64,000 nucleotides of DNA from Bryobacteraceae bacterium (lineage in GTDB: Bacteria; Acidobacteriota; Terriglobia; Bryobacterales; Bryobacteraceae): the NCBI GenBank assembly GCA_025928545.1, contig JAICJH010000005.1, forward strand, positions 1 to 64,000. Direction: 5' to 3'. The position numbers and the translations under genes were made by a program. Positions 51,509-61,645 of the stretch are shown here, in pieces (position 1 is the first letter of the stretch; each line of letters opens with the position of its first letter). The notes under the pieces were generated by a model. It saw only the letters and a list, made by a program, of their open reading frames with translations, was not told the DNA's origin and did not search any database.

Positions 51509-52003
51509 ATGGACCATAAATCTATGGTTTACAAAGCACGCCGGTCGGCTCTCGATTGGTTTTTCGAAGGCGCATCCGTGGCCGCGCTGCTGGCCTCCAC
51601 CTGGGATCTGCAGAATCACTGGGAAGCGCTGCCGGCGCGGATTGCAACCCATTTCGATGCCCGTGGACACCCGAATGGGTTCGGCGGCAAAGATTCGCTG
51701 CTCTTCCTGTACGGGATCACGATTGCGGTGGCGGTGGGGTTGACCATCGCGGAGAGATATCAGCGATTGATCAACATTCCACTGAGAGTCGACCGCGAAT
51801 CGCCCGCAGTGCGCCGGTTGCTGCGCAGCATGGCGATTGTGCTGAAAGCGGTGATCCTGATTACGTTTGGCTGGATCGCGCACGTAACGATGAAGACCGC
51901 CCTCGGCGAGGCTTCCGGCCTGGGGCGCGCGTTCCTGCCTTTATTCATTGGCGGAACGCTCGCGCCAGTCGTTTACTACATCGTGAAGCTCAAAAGGCTG
52001 TGA
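51509..52003 (+). CDS. DUF1648 membrane protein
   Basis: A 164-residue protein with three to four hydrophobic segments. HWEALPARIATHFDARGHPN with GFGGKDS matches DUF1648, which is found in SdpI-like immunity/permease proteins. The membrane parts are LLFLYGITIAVAVGLTIAE, AIVLKAVILITFGWIAHVTM and AFLPLFIGGTLAPVVYYIV. It starts three bases after the SEL1 gene. SdpI confers immunity to a toxic peptide in Bacillus; nothing here proves such a role. Confidence 0.82.
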   Translation: MDHKSMVYKARRSALDWFFEGASVAALLASTWDLQNHWEALPARIATHFDARGHPNGFGGKDSLLFLYGITIAVAVGLTIAERYQRLINIPLRVDRESPAVRRLLRSMAIVLKAVILITFGWIAHVTMKTALGEASGLGRAFLPLFIGGTLAPVVYYIVKLKRL

Positions 52004-52006
52004 CGG

Positions 52007-55000
52007 CTAGTTGTGCACCGGCAGCACGGTTGTGTTGCTTTGGCCTGAAGACTGCGTTAACACGAGCTTCAGATCGCCGTTCGGCGCGTTTGCCGGAACC
52101 CGGAGATCCACCTGGTAAAGGCCGACCAGCGTTGGCGTCAGCCCCGCAAACAGAATGTCCGTTACCGGGCTGTCGTTCAGCGTGACGGTCGGCGCATCCA
52201 GCGGCTTTGCCAGATTGTCCGACGGCGACGCCGTTCCGGACGGGACATCCTGATTCGTCAGACCCATGCCCGCCAGGTAGAAGACGATTATTTCATCGGG
52301 CGCGGCAGGAGCTGAATCCAGCACCAGCCTGCCGTCCAGATGTTGGGCAATAATCCCGCCGGCGGGGAATCCCGCGATTCCCGGAGCATTGGGAGCCAGT
52401 TGGATCGGGTTTGGCGTGCTCAGCGCACCGTTGGCATTTACGATGACCTGGTACTGGTTTCCCGCGGCGAGTTCAAACGGTACCTGAGCATTGATTTGAC
52501 CCGCGCTGACGAAATACAGAGGAGCCAGAATGCCGCCGATGAGAACTTGCGTCGAATTCAGTTTGCTCGGTAACGGTATGGCCGACGCAACGCCCGTCTG
52601 GCCCGCAAGATTCGAACCATAAATCTGCACGATGGTGCCCGGCGCCACGGCGGCTCCCAGGACTGCAGTGAAGGCGTTCAGGGTGCCGTTGGGAGTGAGC
52701 AACGGCGCCGCATTCGGCGTTACCTGACCGGTAATCTGCACAGTGGCCGCGGTGAATCCGCTGGCCGACGCGCGTGCGGTAATCACGGTTTGAGCGGAGG
52801 AGTTGCGGGGCGTCCATGTACCGGCGTAGTTGCCGGTAGTGCTGTCTGTGGCGCTCAATGCGAGTGGTGGATCGCCATTCGAGAAAGTAGCCACAACCTG
52901 GCCGTTGGTGATAGGCTTCCCACAGTTATCCACCACAAGCACTTTAAGCGGTGTAGGCCATGCGGCCGGTTGCGCGAACGCATTCACAAGGCCGGTCTGT
53001 GTGGGAACCAGCTCCGTTCCCGCACAGGCGGCCGATTGCTGCAGCGGCCGCAGAGCTGTTCTTTCCTGCGGGACAGCGGCAGCCCCTTCCACAATGAGGG
53101 TTACGTTCACGGTTCGAACCGCCGTGCTGACGCCTGCTCCTGTGAATTGATAACTCACGCCGCCGCGATACACACCGGGCTTCAGCCCGCTGGTATTCAC
53201 GCTCACGCTTGAGTTGCCGGGCGATGCCGAAGAACTGGAGCCGCCACCGCTTACGGAGAGCCAGGGACTATCGGACGCGGCTGCGAAAGTCACTGCCGAT
53301 GGCGTGCCTGCAAATACCTGCACGTTCTGAGGCGGCAGCGCCGTCGTTCCATCGGAGATGAAGATCAGACCGGCGGGTTGGGGATCGGGCTCGATAGCAG
53401 TACCTGCCTTCGCGACGTTCAGGACCACCAGAAAATCCTGCGGCGAATCGACCACGCCGCTCGAGATAACCCGTATGGTTGCGTAATAAGGCTGCGCAGC
53501 AAGTGTTGTGGCCACTGCCGGGTTAATCGAGAAGACAATTGTTCCTGGGTTGGCCGATGTGGAAGAACCAGCGGAGGTATTCAGTTGTAACCAACTGGAG
53601 CCTGGAAGCAGAATGGCTGTCCAGTTCACCGCGGTAGTTGTGGAAACACTGACCTGGAATGATCCGCTGGACTTTCCGGGCGAGGCTCCCGCGACCGACT
53701 GGAACTGGAGGCCCGCGGGATTCAGCGTCATGGTCGGATTCGCCGCAACAAGTAGTGTGACGGTCGTGTTGGCGGACCCCGCGGAGCTGTTCACCAGAAT
53801 CGTGCTCTGGTAAAAGCCCGCAACCTTGCCTGTCGAATCCACCGTAACGGTGACCGTGACGGAGCCACCGGCGGGAATGCTCGATGGGATTCCGGAGAAT
53901 TTCACGAAGTTATCTGGCGAAGTGACGGAGTTAACGGTGAGGGTGCCGCCTCCGGCATTCCGAAGCACAAGGGATTGCGAGGTTGCCTGAGGCTTGCTCG
54001 TCTGTGCGGAAAACGCAAGTACGTCCGGTGCGACCGAGAGTTGCGGCGGCCCCCCGGCGATGTTGAGTGAAACGCTGATCGTCTGGCTGTTTCCCGCACA
54101 TGGACCCGTCGTGCACCGCACAATGATACTTGTTTGCCGCGTGCCCGCCGCAAGAGTGAGCGCCTGGGAGTTGAGCGACACGCCAATATCGTCCGGAGTG
54201 GAGCCTGCACCCTTCACATCCAGCCAGGAAACGGCCGGTGAAACCGTGAGCGAGTAGCCGAGATTCTGATTCGAATTTGAACTGACCGTTACCACCGCGG
54301 AACTGGAGCCCGGCGGCAGTGCCGGCGCTCCGGCGGTGACGGAGAAGGAGAGCGAGTTCTGCGAGATCACGAGATCCGTGTGGGCCGGCGAAATCGATAT
54401 CTGGAATTCGGCGGTCGCAGTCTGTGGTGTTGGGAACGATGAGTCCGCTACGGTAACTGTGAAAGACGCGGTTCCCGGGAATGGCGGTGTGCCGCTGATT
54501 TTTCCGTTGTCGAACGTCAGGCCGCTCGGCAAAGTGCCTTTTGCCTGGAATGTATAAGGGCCGTTGCCTCCGGAGGCCGCGATGACCTGCGTTGGGTAAG
54601 TGGTTCCGGCAATACCGTTGGGCAGGGGCGAACTCGTTGTGATAGTAAGCCCCGGCGGAGCAATCGCGATCGAGAAGGCGGCGGCGGCTTTACCGCCCGA
54701 TGTATCTGTCGCCTGGGCGGTGAAGGCGAACGTGCCCACTTTCACCGGAACTCCGGAAACCGTTCCGGAAGCGTTCATCGAAAGCCCATCCGGCAGTGCA
54801 CCGGCGAGCAGCGACCACGAGTAGGGAGGAATGCCGCCGGCTGCCTGAGGAACCTGAGAGTAACCAGTCTGCACGATGCCGCCAGGCAAAGCGATCGGAT
54901 CGAAACCCGCACCCGGTATGGACAGCGGCTGCGGTGCCAGCGTGACGTTCAGAGTGAAAGTTTTCGCTACGCTGATACCGCCGGATGCTACCGAAGCCGC

Positions 55001-58000
55001 AAACGAGAATGTCTGCGTGCCGGACGGGCTGCTTAGAACGGGCGTGCCACTGAGAACACCCGAACTTGAAAGAGTCAATCCATTCGGGAGCGTGCCGCTC
55101 GAAGACCACGTGTATGGGGCGCTTCCACCGGCAACTGTGAGAGTTTGAGAGTACTGGATGTTGTTCGATGCATCCGGAAGCGAGCTGGTGACGATACCGA
55201 GCACAAAAGCGCTGACGTTCATGCTGGTGCTGACCGGCTGCGCGTCCGTCGTCTGAATGCTGAAGTTATAGTTTCCAGGCTGCGTGATTGAACCGGTTAG
55301 TTTGCCGCTCACGGGATCGAGGATGAGGCCCGAAGGCAGACCTGTTGCCGACCACGAATACGGCGCCTTTCCTCCGGACGCCGTGTAGTTTGCCGATATG
55401 GCGGCGGAAGGCGCGAAGCCGCCCAGACTGGATGGGCCCGAAATGCTGAGAGGAGCAAATGCAATAGTGATGCTGAAGGCATTCTGCGCGAACATATTCG
55501 CTACCGAATCGGATACCGATGCGATCAGGTTGAATGTTCCCGAAGTGAGTGGAGTGCCGCTCAGAATGCCCGCCGAGCTCGCAGACACTCCCGACGGCAA
55601 GCCGCTGACCGACCACAAATAACTTCCCGAGCCGCCCGTCGCCGCCAAAGCCACAGACCCGTACGGCGTGCCCACAGTGCCGTTGGGCAGCGATTCCGTC
55701 ACCACAGAAAGCGGCTGATAAACAGGTATTGGTGCGTTGACGACTATTGACAGAGTTCCCGTGGCCGAGTGTGCGGCGGAATCGGATACGCCAATGTTGA
55801 GAGTGAAATTACCCGCGGCAGTCGGGGTGCCGCTCAACACCCCGCCCGTGCTCAGGCTCATTCCGGGCGGAAGACCACTCGCGCCCCAGAGATAGGGTCC
55901 CGTGCCGCCCACCGTGTTCAACGTAACCGCGCTGTAGGCTTGACCCTGCGTTGCAGCCGGAAGAGAAGTTGTGGAAACAGCGAATGGAATGGTGAGCGCG
56001 GCAACCGGACTGATAAAACGGTTTTCCACGATGCTGAGCCGGGATCCATCGGGCGCCAGTTGGAACAAAGACTGGCCCTCCCTGTCGACCACGAGGAAGT
56101 TGCCGCTGATCGGATCGCGGAAAATTCCGAAGGCCTCGTCTATTTTTCCGAGAGCGCTGAACAATACGGTGCAGGCTCCGGCCGGAGTAATGCGATAGAC
56201 GTTTTCATTCGAATAGTCGGTGACGACATAGTTTCCGCCGGCATCGATAGTCAGTCCGCCGACGCGGCTGGGTAGGGAACTGCCTGTCAGGGTGACCGCG
56301 GTCACGGCGCCGGCGGGCGAGATCCGGAACAAGTGGAACGAACTGTTATCCTGGGCAACGATGTAGTTGCCTGCCGCGTCAATCCGGACGTACACATCTT
56401 CCAGTTCGTTCGTATCGATAATCGGATAATTCGCGATCGGTGTGACGGTGGTTCCTGCGGGCGAGATTTTAACGATGCGGTGTAGCCTGTTGTCGGCAAC
56501 GATATAATTTCCCGCTCGATCCACAGCCACGGAGATCCATTGCGATGGGGTCGGCCCGCCCGGCGCGTCGTTGATATCCGAACTGACGCCGGCCGGCGTA
56601 ATTTTAACCAGCACGCTGACGGCTGTGACAATGAAATTGCCGAACGGGTCGACAGCGAAATCATAGGTTGTGCCTGGACACGCTGTACCGCACGGGATCG
56701 GCGAACCGCCTCCTACGGGCACAATGGTTCCGTTGCTCTGAAGGACAAAATCGGGACTTCCAGGCGTGACATTGTCGACTACCACCACTGAAGAGGGAGA
56801 GGATATCGCCCCGCCCTGGCTGACCTGCCCAAAATTGGTGCCGTCGGGAGCAAACGAATACAGGGCGTTGGTGTAGGCATCCACCAGAAAAAAGTACCCG
56901 CTCAGCCGATCGCGAAAAATCCCCAGCGGTTGCGAGAGGTAGCCGTTCGGATCGGAGTAAAGAAGTGTCGTTGTGCCGTCTGGCGCGATTTTGAAAACAT
57001 AATGGTTGGTTGTATCGACTTCGATATAATTGCCTGCCGAATCGAAAGTAAGTCCGCCCACGCTGGCCGGAGCTGCAGACGCACCCGAGTTGATTGCCAC
57101 CACTACGCAGCCATTGGCGGGAACCGTGCAATCCGCAAAACCGGTTGCCGGAGGAGTAATACGATAAACGGAAGCGGTTCGGGGCCCGACCACCAGCACA
57201 TCCGCATTTGCCAGCTGGAACGCGGGGTTCGCAGCAAGGATATAGTTTTGCGAAGAATCCACGCGGACAAAGGCAAAGCCGCCTGCGTATTTCGCCACTA
57301 CTGGCGGAGCGGTCCAGGTAGCTGGCGCGTTCGGATCGATCTTTAAGACTTGCCCGTTCGCGCTGTCAGCGACGATATAAAAGCCGCTGGCATCAATGGC
57401 GATGGAACCATAATTATCCGACGAATTAGGCGGGATGGGGATCGGGCCTGCGGCAAGGGCACTCCCGTCAGGCCCCAGTCTGGTTATCTGGGATCCGGCA
57501 GCGATGATAAAATTCCCCGCGCTGTCCCGGGCCATGTCTAAACTACATGATTCGCATTGAGTACTCGTTAACTGCGAGGCAACTCCGCCCGTGACTGCCG
57601 CGAGCGAGCTGTTTTGCGTGAGGACAACGGCCGTCGTGCCGAAGGCCTGACTAACGGCAGGGGCAGGCGCCGGATTGATTGGTATTGTGTACGACTGATC
57701 GAGGGTCGCGGTACTACTTGTGTCCGTCAAACGCACATTGATTACCAGCCCCGATGGTTGAGATGTCGTCGGAGTACCCGTCAACGAAACCGGACTGCCT
57801 GTCGACGGGCTGAATGACAGGTTCAGGCCGTTTGATTGGGATGTAATCGACCATGAATAGTTGCCGCTGCCCCCCGTAGCCGTGAGCTGCTGAGAGTAGG
57901 ACTGATGTACTGTGCCGCTGGGCAGCGTTGCAGGGCTGATAGCCAGTGGTGCACTCACGCTCTGCGCGGATGCAAAGGCGGCGATCAACATCCCCGCTGT

Positions 58001-58027
58001 AAACAAAAGTCCTCGGTTAGTAAGCAC
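52007..58027 (-). CDS. Giant secreted Ig-like protein with C-terminal TIGR03437 domain
   Basis: About 2,006 residues. The likely start is GTG 58027: GAGG lies six bases before it and it leads straight into the signal peptide (LLFTAGMLIAAFASAQ); the in-frame TTG 58039 adds four residues. Parts in order: an Ig-like putative domain (LSFSPSTGSPVSLTGTP); about 560 residues of NHL-like propeller strands (FIIAAGSQITRLGPDGSALA, FYIVADSANGQVLKIDP, YIVADNRLHRIVKISPAGT); eight or so He_PIG/cadherin-like repeats with GGTGPYLWGASGLPPGMSLS patterns; BACON-like segments (VSWLDVKG, SPWLSVSGG); and a TIGR03437 tail (APGTIVQIYGSNLAG, LYFVSAGQINAQVPFE, FYLAGMGLTN). It is a huge surface or secreted adhesin-like protein; function unknown. 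Confidence 0.93.
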   Translation of the reverse strand: MLTNRGLLFTAGMLIAAFASAQSVSAPLAISPATLPSGTVHQSYSQQLTATGGSGNYSWSITSQSNGLNLSFSPSTGSPVSLTGTPTTSQPSGLVINVRLTDTSSTATLDQSYTIPINPAPAPAVSQAFGTTAVVLTQNSSLAAVTGGVASQLTSTQCESCSLDMARDSAGNFIIAAGSQITRLGPDGSALAAGPIPIPPNSSDNYGSIAIDASGFYIVADSANGQVLKIDPNAPATWTAPPVVAKYAGGFAFVRVDSSQNYILAANPAFQLANADVLVVGPRTASVYRITPPATGFADCTVPANGCVVVAINSGASAAPASVGGLTFDSAGNYIEVDTTNHYVFKIAPDGTTTLLYSDPNGYLSQPLGIFRDRLSGYFFLVDAYTNALYSFAPDGTNFGQVSQGGAISSPSSVVVVDNVTPGSPDFVLQSNGTIVPVGGGSPIPCGTACPGTTYDFAVDPFGNFIVTAVSVLVKITPAGVSSDINDAPGGPTPSQWISVAVDRAGNYIVADNRLHRIVKISPAGTTVTPIANYPIIDTNELEDVYVRIDAAGNYIVAQDNSSFHLFRISPAGAVTAVTLTGSSLPSRVGGLTIDAGGNYVVTDYSNENVYRITPAGACTVLFSALGKIDEAFGIFRDPISGNFLVVDREGQSLFQLAPDGSRLSIVENRFISPVAALTIPFAVSTTSLPAATQGQAYSAVTLNTVGGTGPYLWGASGLPPGMSLSTGGVLSGTPTAAGNFTLNIGVSDSAAHSATGTLSIVVNAPIPVYQPLSVVTESLPNGTVGTPYGSVALAATGGSGSYLWSVSGLPSGVSASSAGILSGTPLTSGTFNLIASVSDSVANMFAQNAFSITIAFAPLSISGPSSLGGFAPSAAISANYTASGGKAPYSWSATGLPSGLILDPVSGKLTGSITQPGNYNFSIQTTDAQPVSTSMNVSAFVLGIVTSSLPDASNNIQYSQTLTVAGGSAPYTWSSSGTLPNGLTLSSSGVLSGTPVLSSPSGTQTFSFAASVASGGISVAKTFTLNVTLAPQPLSIPGAGFDPIALPGGIVQTGYSQVPQAAGGIPPYSWSLLAGALPDGLSMNASGTVSGVPVKVGTFAFTAQATDTSGGKAAAAFSIAIAPPGLTITTSSPLPNGIAGTTYPTQVIAASGGNGPYTFQAKGTLPSGLTFDNGKISGTPPFPGTASFTVTVADSSFPTPQTATAEFQISISPAHTDLVISQNSLSFSVTAGAPALPPGSSSAVVTVSSNSNQNLGYSLTVSPAVSWLDVKGAGSTPDDIGVSLNSQALTLAAGTRQTSIIVRCTTGPCAGNSQTISVSLNIAGGPPQLSVAPDVLAFSAQTSKPQATSQSLVLRNAGGGTLTVNSVTSPDNFVKFSGIPSSIPAGGSVTVTVTVDSTGKVAGFYQSTILVNSSAGSANTTVTLLVAANPTMTLNPAGLQFQSVAGASPGKSSGSFQVSVSTTTAVNWTAILLPGSSWLQLNTSAGSSTSANPGTIVFSINPAVATTLAAQPYYATIRVISSGVVDSPQDFLVVLNVAKAGTAIEPDPQPAGLIFISDGTTALPPQNVQVFAGTPSAVTFAAASDSPWLSVSGGGSSSSASPGNSSVSVNTSGLKPGVYRGGVSYQFTGAGVSTAVRTVNVTLIVEGAAAVPQERTALRPLQQSAACAGTELVPTQTGLVNAFAQPAAWPTPLKVLVVDNCGKPITNGQVVATFSNGDPPLALSATDSTTGNYAGTWTPRNSSAQTVITARASASGFTAATVQITGQVTPNAAPLLTPNGTLNAFTAVLGAAVAPGTIVQIYGSNLAGQTGVASAIPLPSKLNSTQVLIGGILAPLYFVSAGQINAQVPFELAAGNQYQVIVNANGALSTPNPIQLAPNAPGIAGFPAGGIIAQHLDGRLVLDSAPAAPDEIIVFYLAGMGLTNQDVPSGTASPSDNLAKPLDAPTVTLNDSPVTDILFAGLTPTLVGLYQVDLRVPANAPNGDLKLVLTQSSGQSNTTVLPVHN

Positions 58028-58042
58028 GGTTAGCCTCAATGA

Positions 58043-58063
58043 GATAACTCAGTATGAGTTATC
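58043..58063 (-). promoter_or_regulatory. Perfect 9-bp palindrome in the leader of the giant gene
   Basis: GATAACTCA (58043-58051), GTA, TGAGTTATC (58055-58063) is a perfect inverted repeat 15 bp before the GTG. In RNA it would form a strong 9-bp, 3-nt-loop hairpin just upstream of the ribosome site; in DNA it could be an operator. Confidence 0.55.
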
Positions 58064-58139
58064 CGGGACTAAAAATCGGTGAGGTGCAGAACAGTTGTCA
58101 GAAGAAACACAACTTGTTGGTGCTGGTTATGTACGAACC

Positions 58140-58175
58140 ATTACTATGGTAATGATTAATAGGTACAAAAGTACC
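58140..58175 (-). promoter_or_regulatory. Two short perfect palindromes upstream of the giant gene
   Basis: ATTAC-TATG-GTAAT spans 58140-58153 and GGTAC-AAAA-GTACC spans 58162-58175. With the 58043 palindrome there are three perfect inverted repeats within 135 bp, in an AT-richer stretch where the promoter must lie. Confidence 0.45.
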
Positions 58176-58191
58176 GCTGATTCGGCCGCTC

Positions 58192-59859
58192 TTACTTGGC
58201 GGCTTTCGCCACAATTCCCTTTGTTTCGTCAATCGTCAGGAACTGGTTCGCCTGAATCCCTGGGAAGCTCTGTTTCGCGCCGCTCGGCCATTCCACCTGG
58301 ATTGTTTTAACCGTTGTGTCGGGGCCAAGGCCAAAGGTAAGTGCCAGGTCGCTCTGAGAGGCATAGGTGGAACCGCTGCGCACAGCACTCCATTGTTTGC
58401 CGGAGGCGCTTTCGATGCGGACCACAGCGCCGATGCCGTCGCGATTCGATTTAGTCCCCACAGTCCTGATGGAGATCCAGTGGTTCTTGTTGCCCCCATC
58501 GTTGCGCAGCAATTTCGCCGGACCGGAGTTCACTGAAAAAAGCACATCCAGATCGCCGTCGTGATCGATGTCGCTGTAGATAACGCCGCGCGCCACCATC
58601 GGAAGTGTGAACGCGTCTCCGACTTTCGTCGAAACGTTTTCAAACTTCTTGCCGCCAACGTTGTGGAACAGCAGGGGCGGCTCCTGATACTTGATCTTCG
58701 GCTGAACCCTGCCAATCTCTTCTTCAATGTGACCGTTCGCTGCGAGGATATCCGGGTAACCATCGAGGTCGTAATCGAAAAAGAAAACACCGAATGCCAG
58801 TGACAGCAGGCTCTCTTTGCCAACGGGAGAGGTCGCAGCCTGGTCCATGAAAAGCCCGTTGCCTTCGTTGTGATACAGGCCAAGCATTTGATTCGAGAAA
58901 TTGCCTACCAGAAGGTGCGGACGGCCCGAGCGGTCATAATCGGCCCAGTCGACGCCCATGGCGCCGCGGGCGGTTCCGTCGTCGCCAAAAGCCACACCGG
59001 CCTGCATTCCCGATTCTGTGAACGTGCCGTTGTGATTGTTGTGATAGAGCTTGTTGGGCTGGGTATCGTTGGCGACGAACAGATCGGGCCAGCTGTCGTT
59101 GTCGTAATCGATTACGCTCACGCCCAGAGATTTACTGGTGGAGTCGCCGACCCCGGCTTTGGCTGTAACATCTTCGAAATGCCCGTTGCCGGTATTGTGA
59201 AACAGTTTGCTTTTGATGCCTTTGTATGATTCCGGAGTGCAGTAGGATTTGTTAGTGCCGTCCATTGAACACCGGACGTCATCCTTCTGCGCCCACTGGA
59301 CGTAGTTAGCCACGAACAGGTCGAGCTTGCCGTCTTTGTCGTAATCGAACCATGCTGCGCTGGTGCCGAAGTTGGCATTCGCGATGCCGGAAAGTTTGGT
59401 TACATCTTTGAACTTACCCGCGCCTTCATTGTGATAGAGGCGATCGCCTTCGAGCGCGGTCACATAGAGATCGTCGCGGCCGTCATTGTCGTAATCGCCC
59501 ACGGCCACGCCGATTGCATAGAGTTCCGAATCGAGTCCGCTGCCCGCGGTTATGTCGGTGAACGTACCGTTTTTGTTGTTCCGGTAAAGAGCACTGGTGG
59601 ACTTCTTGCCCCCCGGCGTCCAGCTTCGGCTGTTGACCAGGAAAATATCGCTCCAGCCATCCCCATCCACGTCAATGAAAGCCGCGCCGGAACCGACGGT
59701 TTCAGGAAGATATTTCTTGCCGGTCTTGCCGGCGTTATGGACGAAATGGATTCCCGCGGCAGACGTGATGTCGGTGAAACGGACGTCCGGAACTCCGACA
59801 GGGGCCGACGCCGCTATACCGATAACGCCGCAAGCTGCCAAAACCAGAAAAACTCTCAC
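58192..59859 (-). CDS. CRTAC1/ASPIC-UnbV protein with FG-GAP repeats
   Basis: A 555-residue secreted protein. The signal is VFLVLAACGVIGIAASA. A beta-propeller of FG-GAP/VCBS repeats (FIDVDGDGWSDIFLVNSRS, VGDYDNDGRDDLYVTALEGD, WFDYDKDGKLDLFVANYVQW) binds calcium through DxDxDGxxD loops. The C-terminal ASPIC/UnbV domain (NHWISIRTVGTKSNRDGIGA, VVRIESASGKQW, VEWPSGAKQSFPG) closes the protein. It starts at GTG 59859 with AAGGAG seven bases upstream. Such proteins are anchors or adhesins of the cell surface. It is divergent from the carotenoid oxygenase and similar to the partial protein at 61699. Confidence 0.92.
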   Translation of the reverse strand: MRVFLVLAACGVIGIAASAPVGVPDVRFTDITSAAGIHFVHNAGKTGKKYLPETVGSGAAFIDVDGDGWSDIFLVNSRSWTPGGKKSTSALYRNNKNGTFTDITAGSGLDSELYAIGVAVGDYDNDGRDDLYVTALEGDRLYHNEGAGKFKDVTKLSGIANANFGTSAAWFDYDKDGKLDLFVANYVQWAQKDDVRCSMDGTNKSYCTPESYKGIKSKLFHNTGNGHFEDVTAKAGVGDSTSKSLGVSVIDYDNDSWPDLFVANDTQPNKLYHNNHNGTFTESGMQAGVAFGDDGTARGAMGVDWADYDRSGRPHLLVGNFSNQMLGLYHNEGNGLFMDQAATSPVGKESLLSLAFGVFFFDYDLDGYPDILAANGHIEEEIGRVQPKIKYQEPPLLFHNVGGKKFENVSTKVGDAFTLPMVARGVIYSDIDHDGDLDVLFSVNSGPAKLLRNDGGNKNHWISIRTVGTKSNRDGIGAVVRIESASGKQWSAVRSGSTYASQSDLALTFGLGPDTTVKTIQVEWPSGAKQSFPGIQANQFLTIDETKGIVAKAAK

Positions 59860-60036
59860 TCAAGTGCTCCTTGCCCGGCCTTTATGATATTCCGCACGCG
59901 CCGGTTTCACGCGGGAGATTTGCAGGTTCTGCCTACGTCCGATTACAACATGTGTGTCCTCCGCTGTTTTTTGTTTCACTGCGAAACATCGCCCCTGCGG
60001 AACACACAAAGTTTGTTCTAATCTCGTTGCCATGTA

Positions 60037-60056
60037 CGGTAGCATGGCTATTACCG
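60037..60056. promoter_or_regulatory. CGGTA-N10-TACCG palindrome in a divergent promoter region
   Basis: CGGTA (60037-60041) and TACCG (60052-60056) form an inverted repeat with a 10-bp spacer in the 250-bp region between the ASPIC/UnbV and carotenoid oxygenase genes. Its GTA/TAC core resembles the palindromes at 58162 and 61646. Confidence 0.35.
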
Positions 60057-60109
60057 GTTGGGTTAGCGTGGCTTCCGAGCCGTGACATATTATCCGAAGG
60101 CAAAAACCA

Positions 60110-61543
60110 GTGAGTCCTGAAACAGCAGTGGATGCGGCGCCGCTTCTCGAACGTCTGTTCCTGTTCGATGCGGTGGAAGACTCGCGTCCGGTCACCGGCA
60201 TTACCGGTAATATCCCGAAGTGGCTGCGGGGCTCATATTATGTGAATGGACCTTCGCGTTTCGAGCGTGCAGGACAAAGAATGAAGCACTGGCTGGACGG
60301 CGATGGCATGGTGTGCACCATGCGTTTCTCCGACGAAGGCGCGCGCTTCACGACAAGATTTGTTCAGACTCAAAAGCTGAGGGATGAAGAAGCCGCGGGG
60401 CGCTTCCTTTATCGCGAATTCGGGACATCTTTTGCGGGCGACCAGTTGCGCCGCAGGGTGATGTTGGAACCTCCCGTGAATGTCAGCGTTTACTCCTGGG
60501 CGGGTAAGCTTCTGGCGTTTGGCGAACAGTGTTTACCGATTGAGCTCGATCCATACACGCTGGAGACACGCGGAGTCTACGACTTTAACGGCAACGTGAA
60601 TGAGGCGAGCCCTTTTGCCGCACACGCCAAGGTTGACCCCGCGACGGACAACCTCCTCAATTTCGGGATCTCCTTCTCCGCCACGGAACCAATGCTGAAC
60701 GTTTATGAGTTTGCGCCGTCCGGCGAACTTCTGCGCAGGCGCAGGCATCCGCTGCAGTTCCAGCATGCGGTTCACGATTTTGGTTTCACGGATAAATCGA
60801 CCGTGTTTTACCTGAGTCCGCTGCACATGGATTTTGGCCGTTTCGTGACGGAGAATACTTCCGTCATGGAGTCGCTTGTCTGGGCGCCGGAAAAGGGCGC
60901 CCGCATTCTGGTGGCTCCGCGCGTCGCAAAAGGCCCGGCGTTCAGCGTGGAAGTAGAGCCGCGGTACAGCCTGCATATGATCAACTGCTTCGAAGACGAA
61001 ACCACCCTCACAGTGGACGTCCTCGAAATGGACCGTGCGATTTACGGGGAATATCAGACGATTCCGGACCTGTTCACCGATCCGCCGGCTTGCCGCCCGG
61101 TCCGCTACGTCATCGATCTGGAGTCGAAGTCAATTCGGAACCGGATTGCGATGAGCTTCGAACTCTGTCCCGATTTCCCGGCCATAGACCCGCAACACGC
61201 TGGCAATAGCTGTGACGATTTCTGGATGCTTGCCATGGGCGCGTTCGGGCAACCGGGCCGGAAGTTCTTTGATCGGGTGGTTCACGGATCGTGGAAATCG
61301 GCTTCGGTTTGCGACCAATGGATCGCTCCTGCCGGCCAGTATCTCGGGGGGGAACCTGTCTTTATTCCGGATCCGGGCAAAGGCGAGGAGGGTGTGGTCA
61401 TCGTGCAACACCATATTCCGGCCGAGGACCGCGCGGAAATTCTTCTCTTTCAGTCACATAACCTCGCAGCGGGCCCCCTTGCCACGCTGCCGCTCGGATA
61501 CCTGATCCATCCCGGGTTTCATTCCAGTTTCCACTTCGATTAG
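60110..61543 (+). CDS. Carotenoid cleavage oxygenase family protein
   Basis: A 477-residue RPE65/CCO family enzyme. The N-terminal LRGSYYVNGPSRFE and HWLDGDGMVCTMRF are typical. Iron-ligand histidines are FAAHAKVDP, QHAVHDFGF, YSLHMINCFED and the C-terminal HPGFHSSFHFD, matching the four-His non-heme Fe site. It cleaves C=C bonds of carotenoids, apocarotenoids or stilbenes. No carotenoid synthesis gene is in the window. The start is GTG 60110 with GAAGG nine bases upstream. Confidence 0.92.
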   Translation: MSPETAVDAAPLLERLFLFDAVEDSRPVTGITGNIPKWLRGSYYVNGPSRFERAGQRMKHWLDGDGMVCTMRFSDEGARFTTRFVQTQKLRDEEAAGRFLYREFGTSFAGDQLRRRVMLEPPVNVSVYSWAGKLLAFGEQCLPIELDPYTLETRGVYDFNGNVNEASPFAAHAKVDPATDNLLNFGISFSATEPMLNVYEFAPSGELLRRRRHPLQFQHAVHDFGFTDKSTVFYLSPLHMDFGRFVTENTSVMESLVWAPEKGARILVAPRVAKGPAFSVEVEPRYSLHMINCFEDETTLTVDVLEMDRAIYGEYQTIPDLFTDPPACRPVRYVIDLESKSIRNRIAMSFELCPDFPAIDPQHAGNSCDDFWMLAMGAFGQPGRKFFDRVVHGSWKSASVCDQWIAPAGQYLGGEPVFIPDPGKGEEGVVIVQHHIPAEDRAEILLFQSHNLAAGPLATLPLGYLIHPGFHSSFHFD

Positions 61544-61645
61544 CGGCACCAACCGGCTTCCAGGCCCTCAACCAACTAATTGGGAACATTGCGAATTACT
61601 ATGAAACGACTGGTGCTATAAACGCACAGGTAGAAGTAGAATAGA

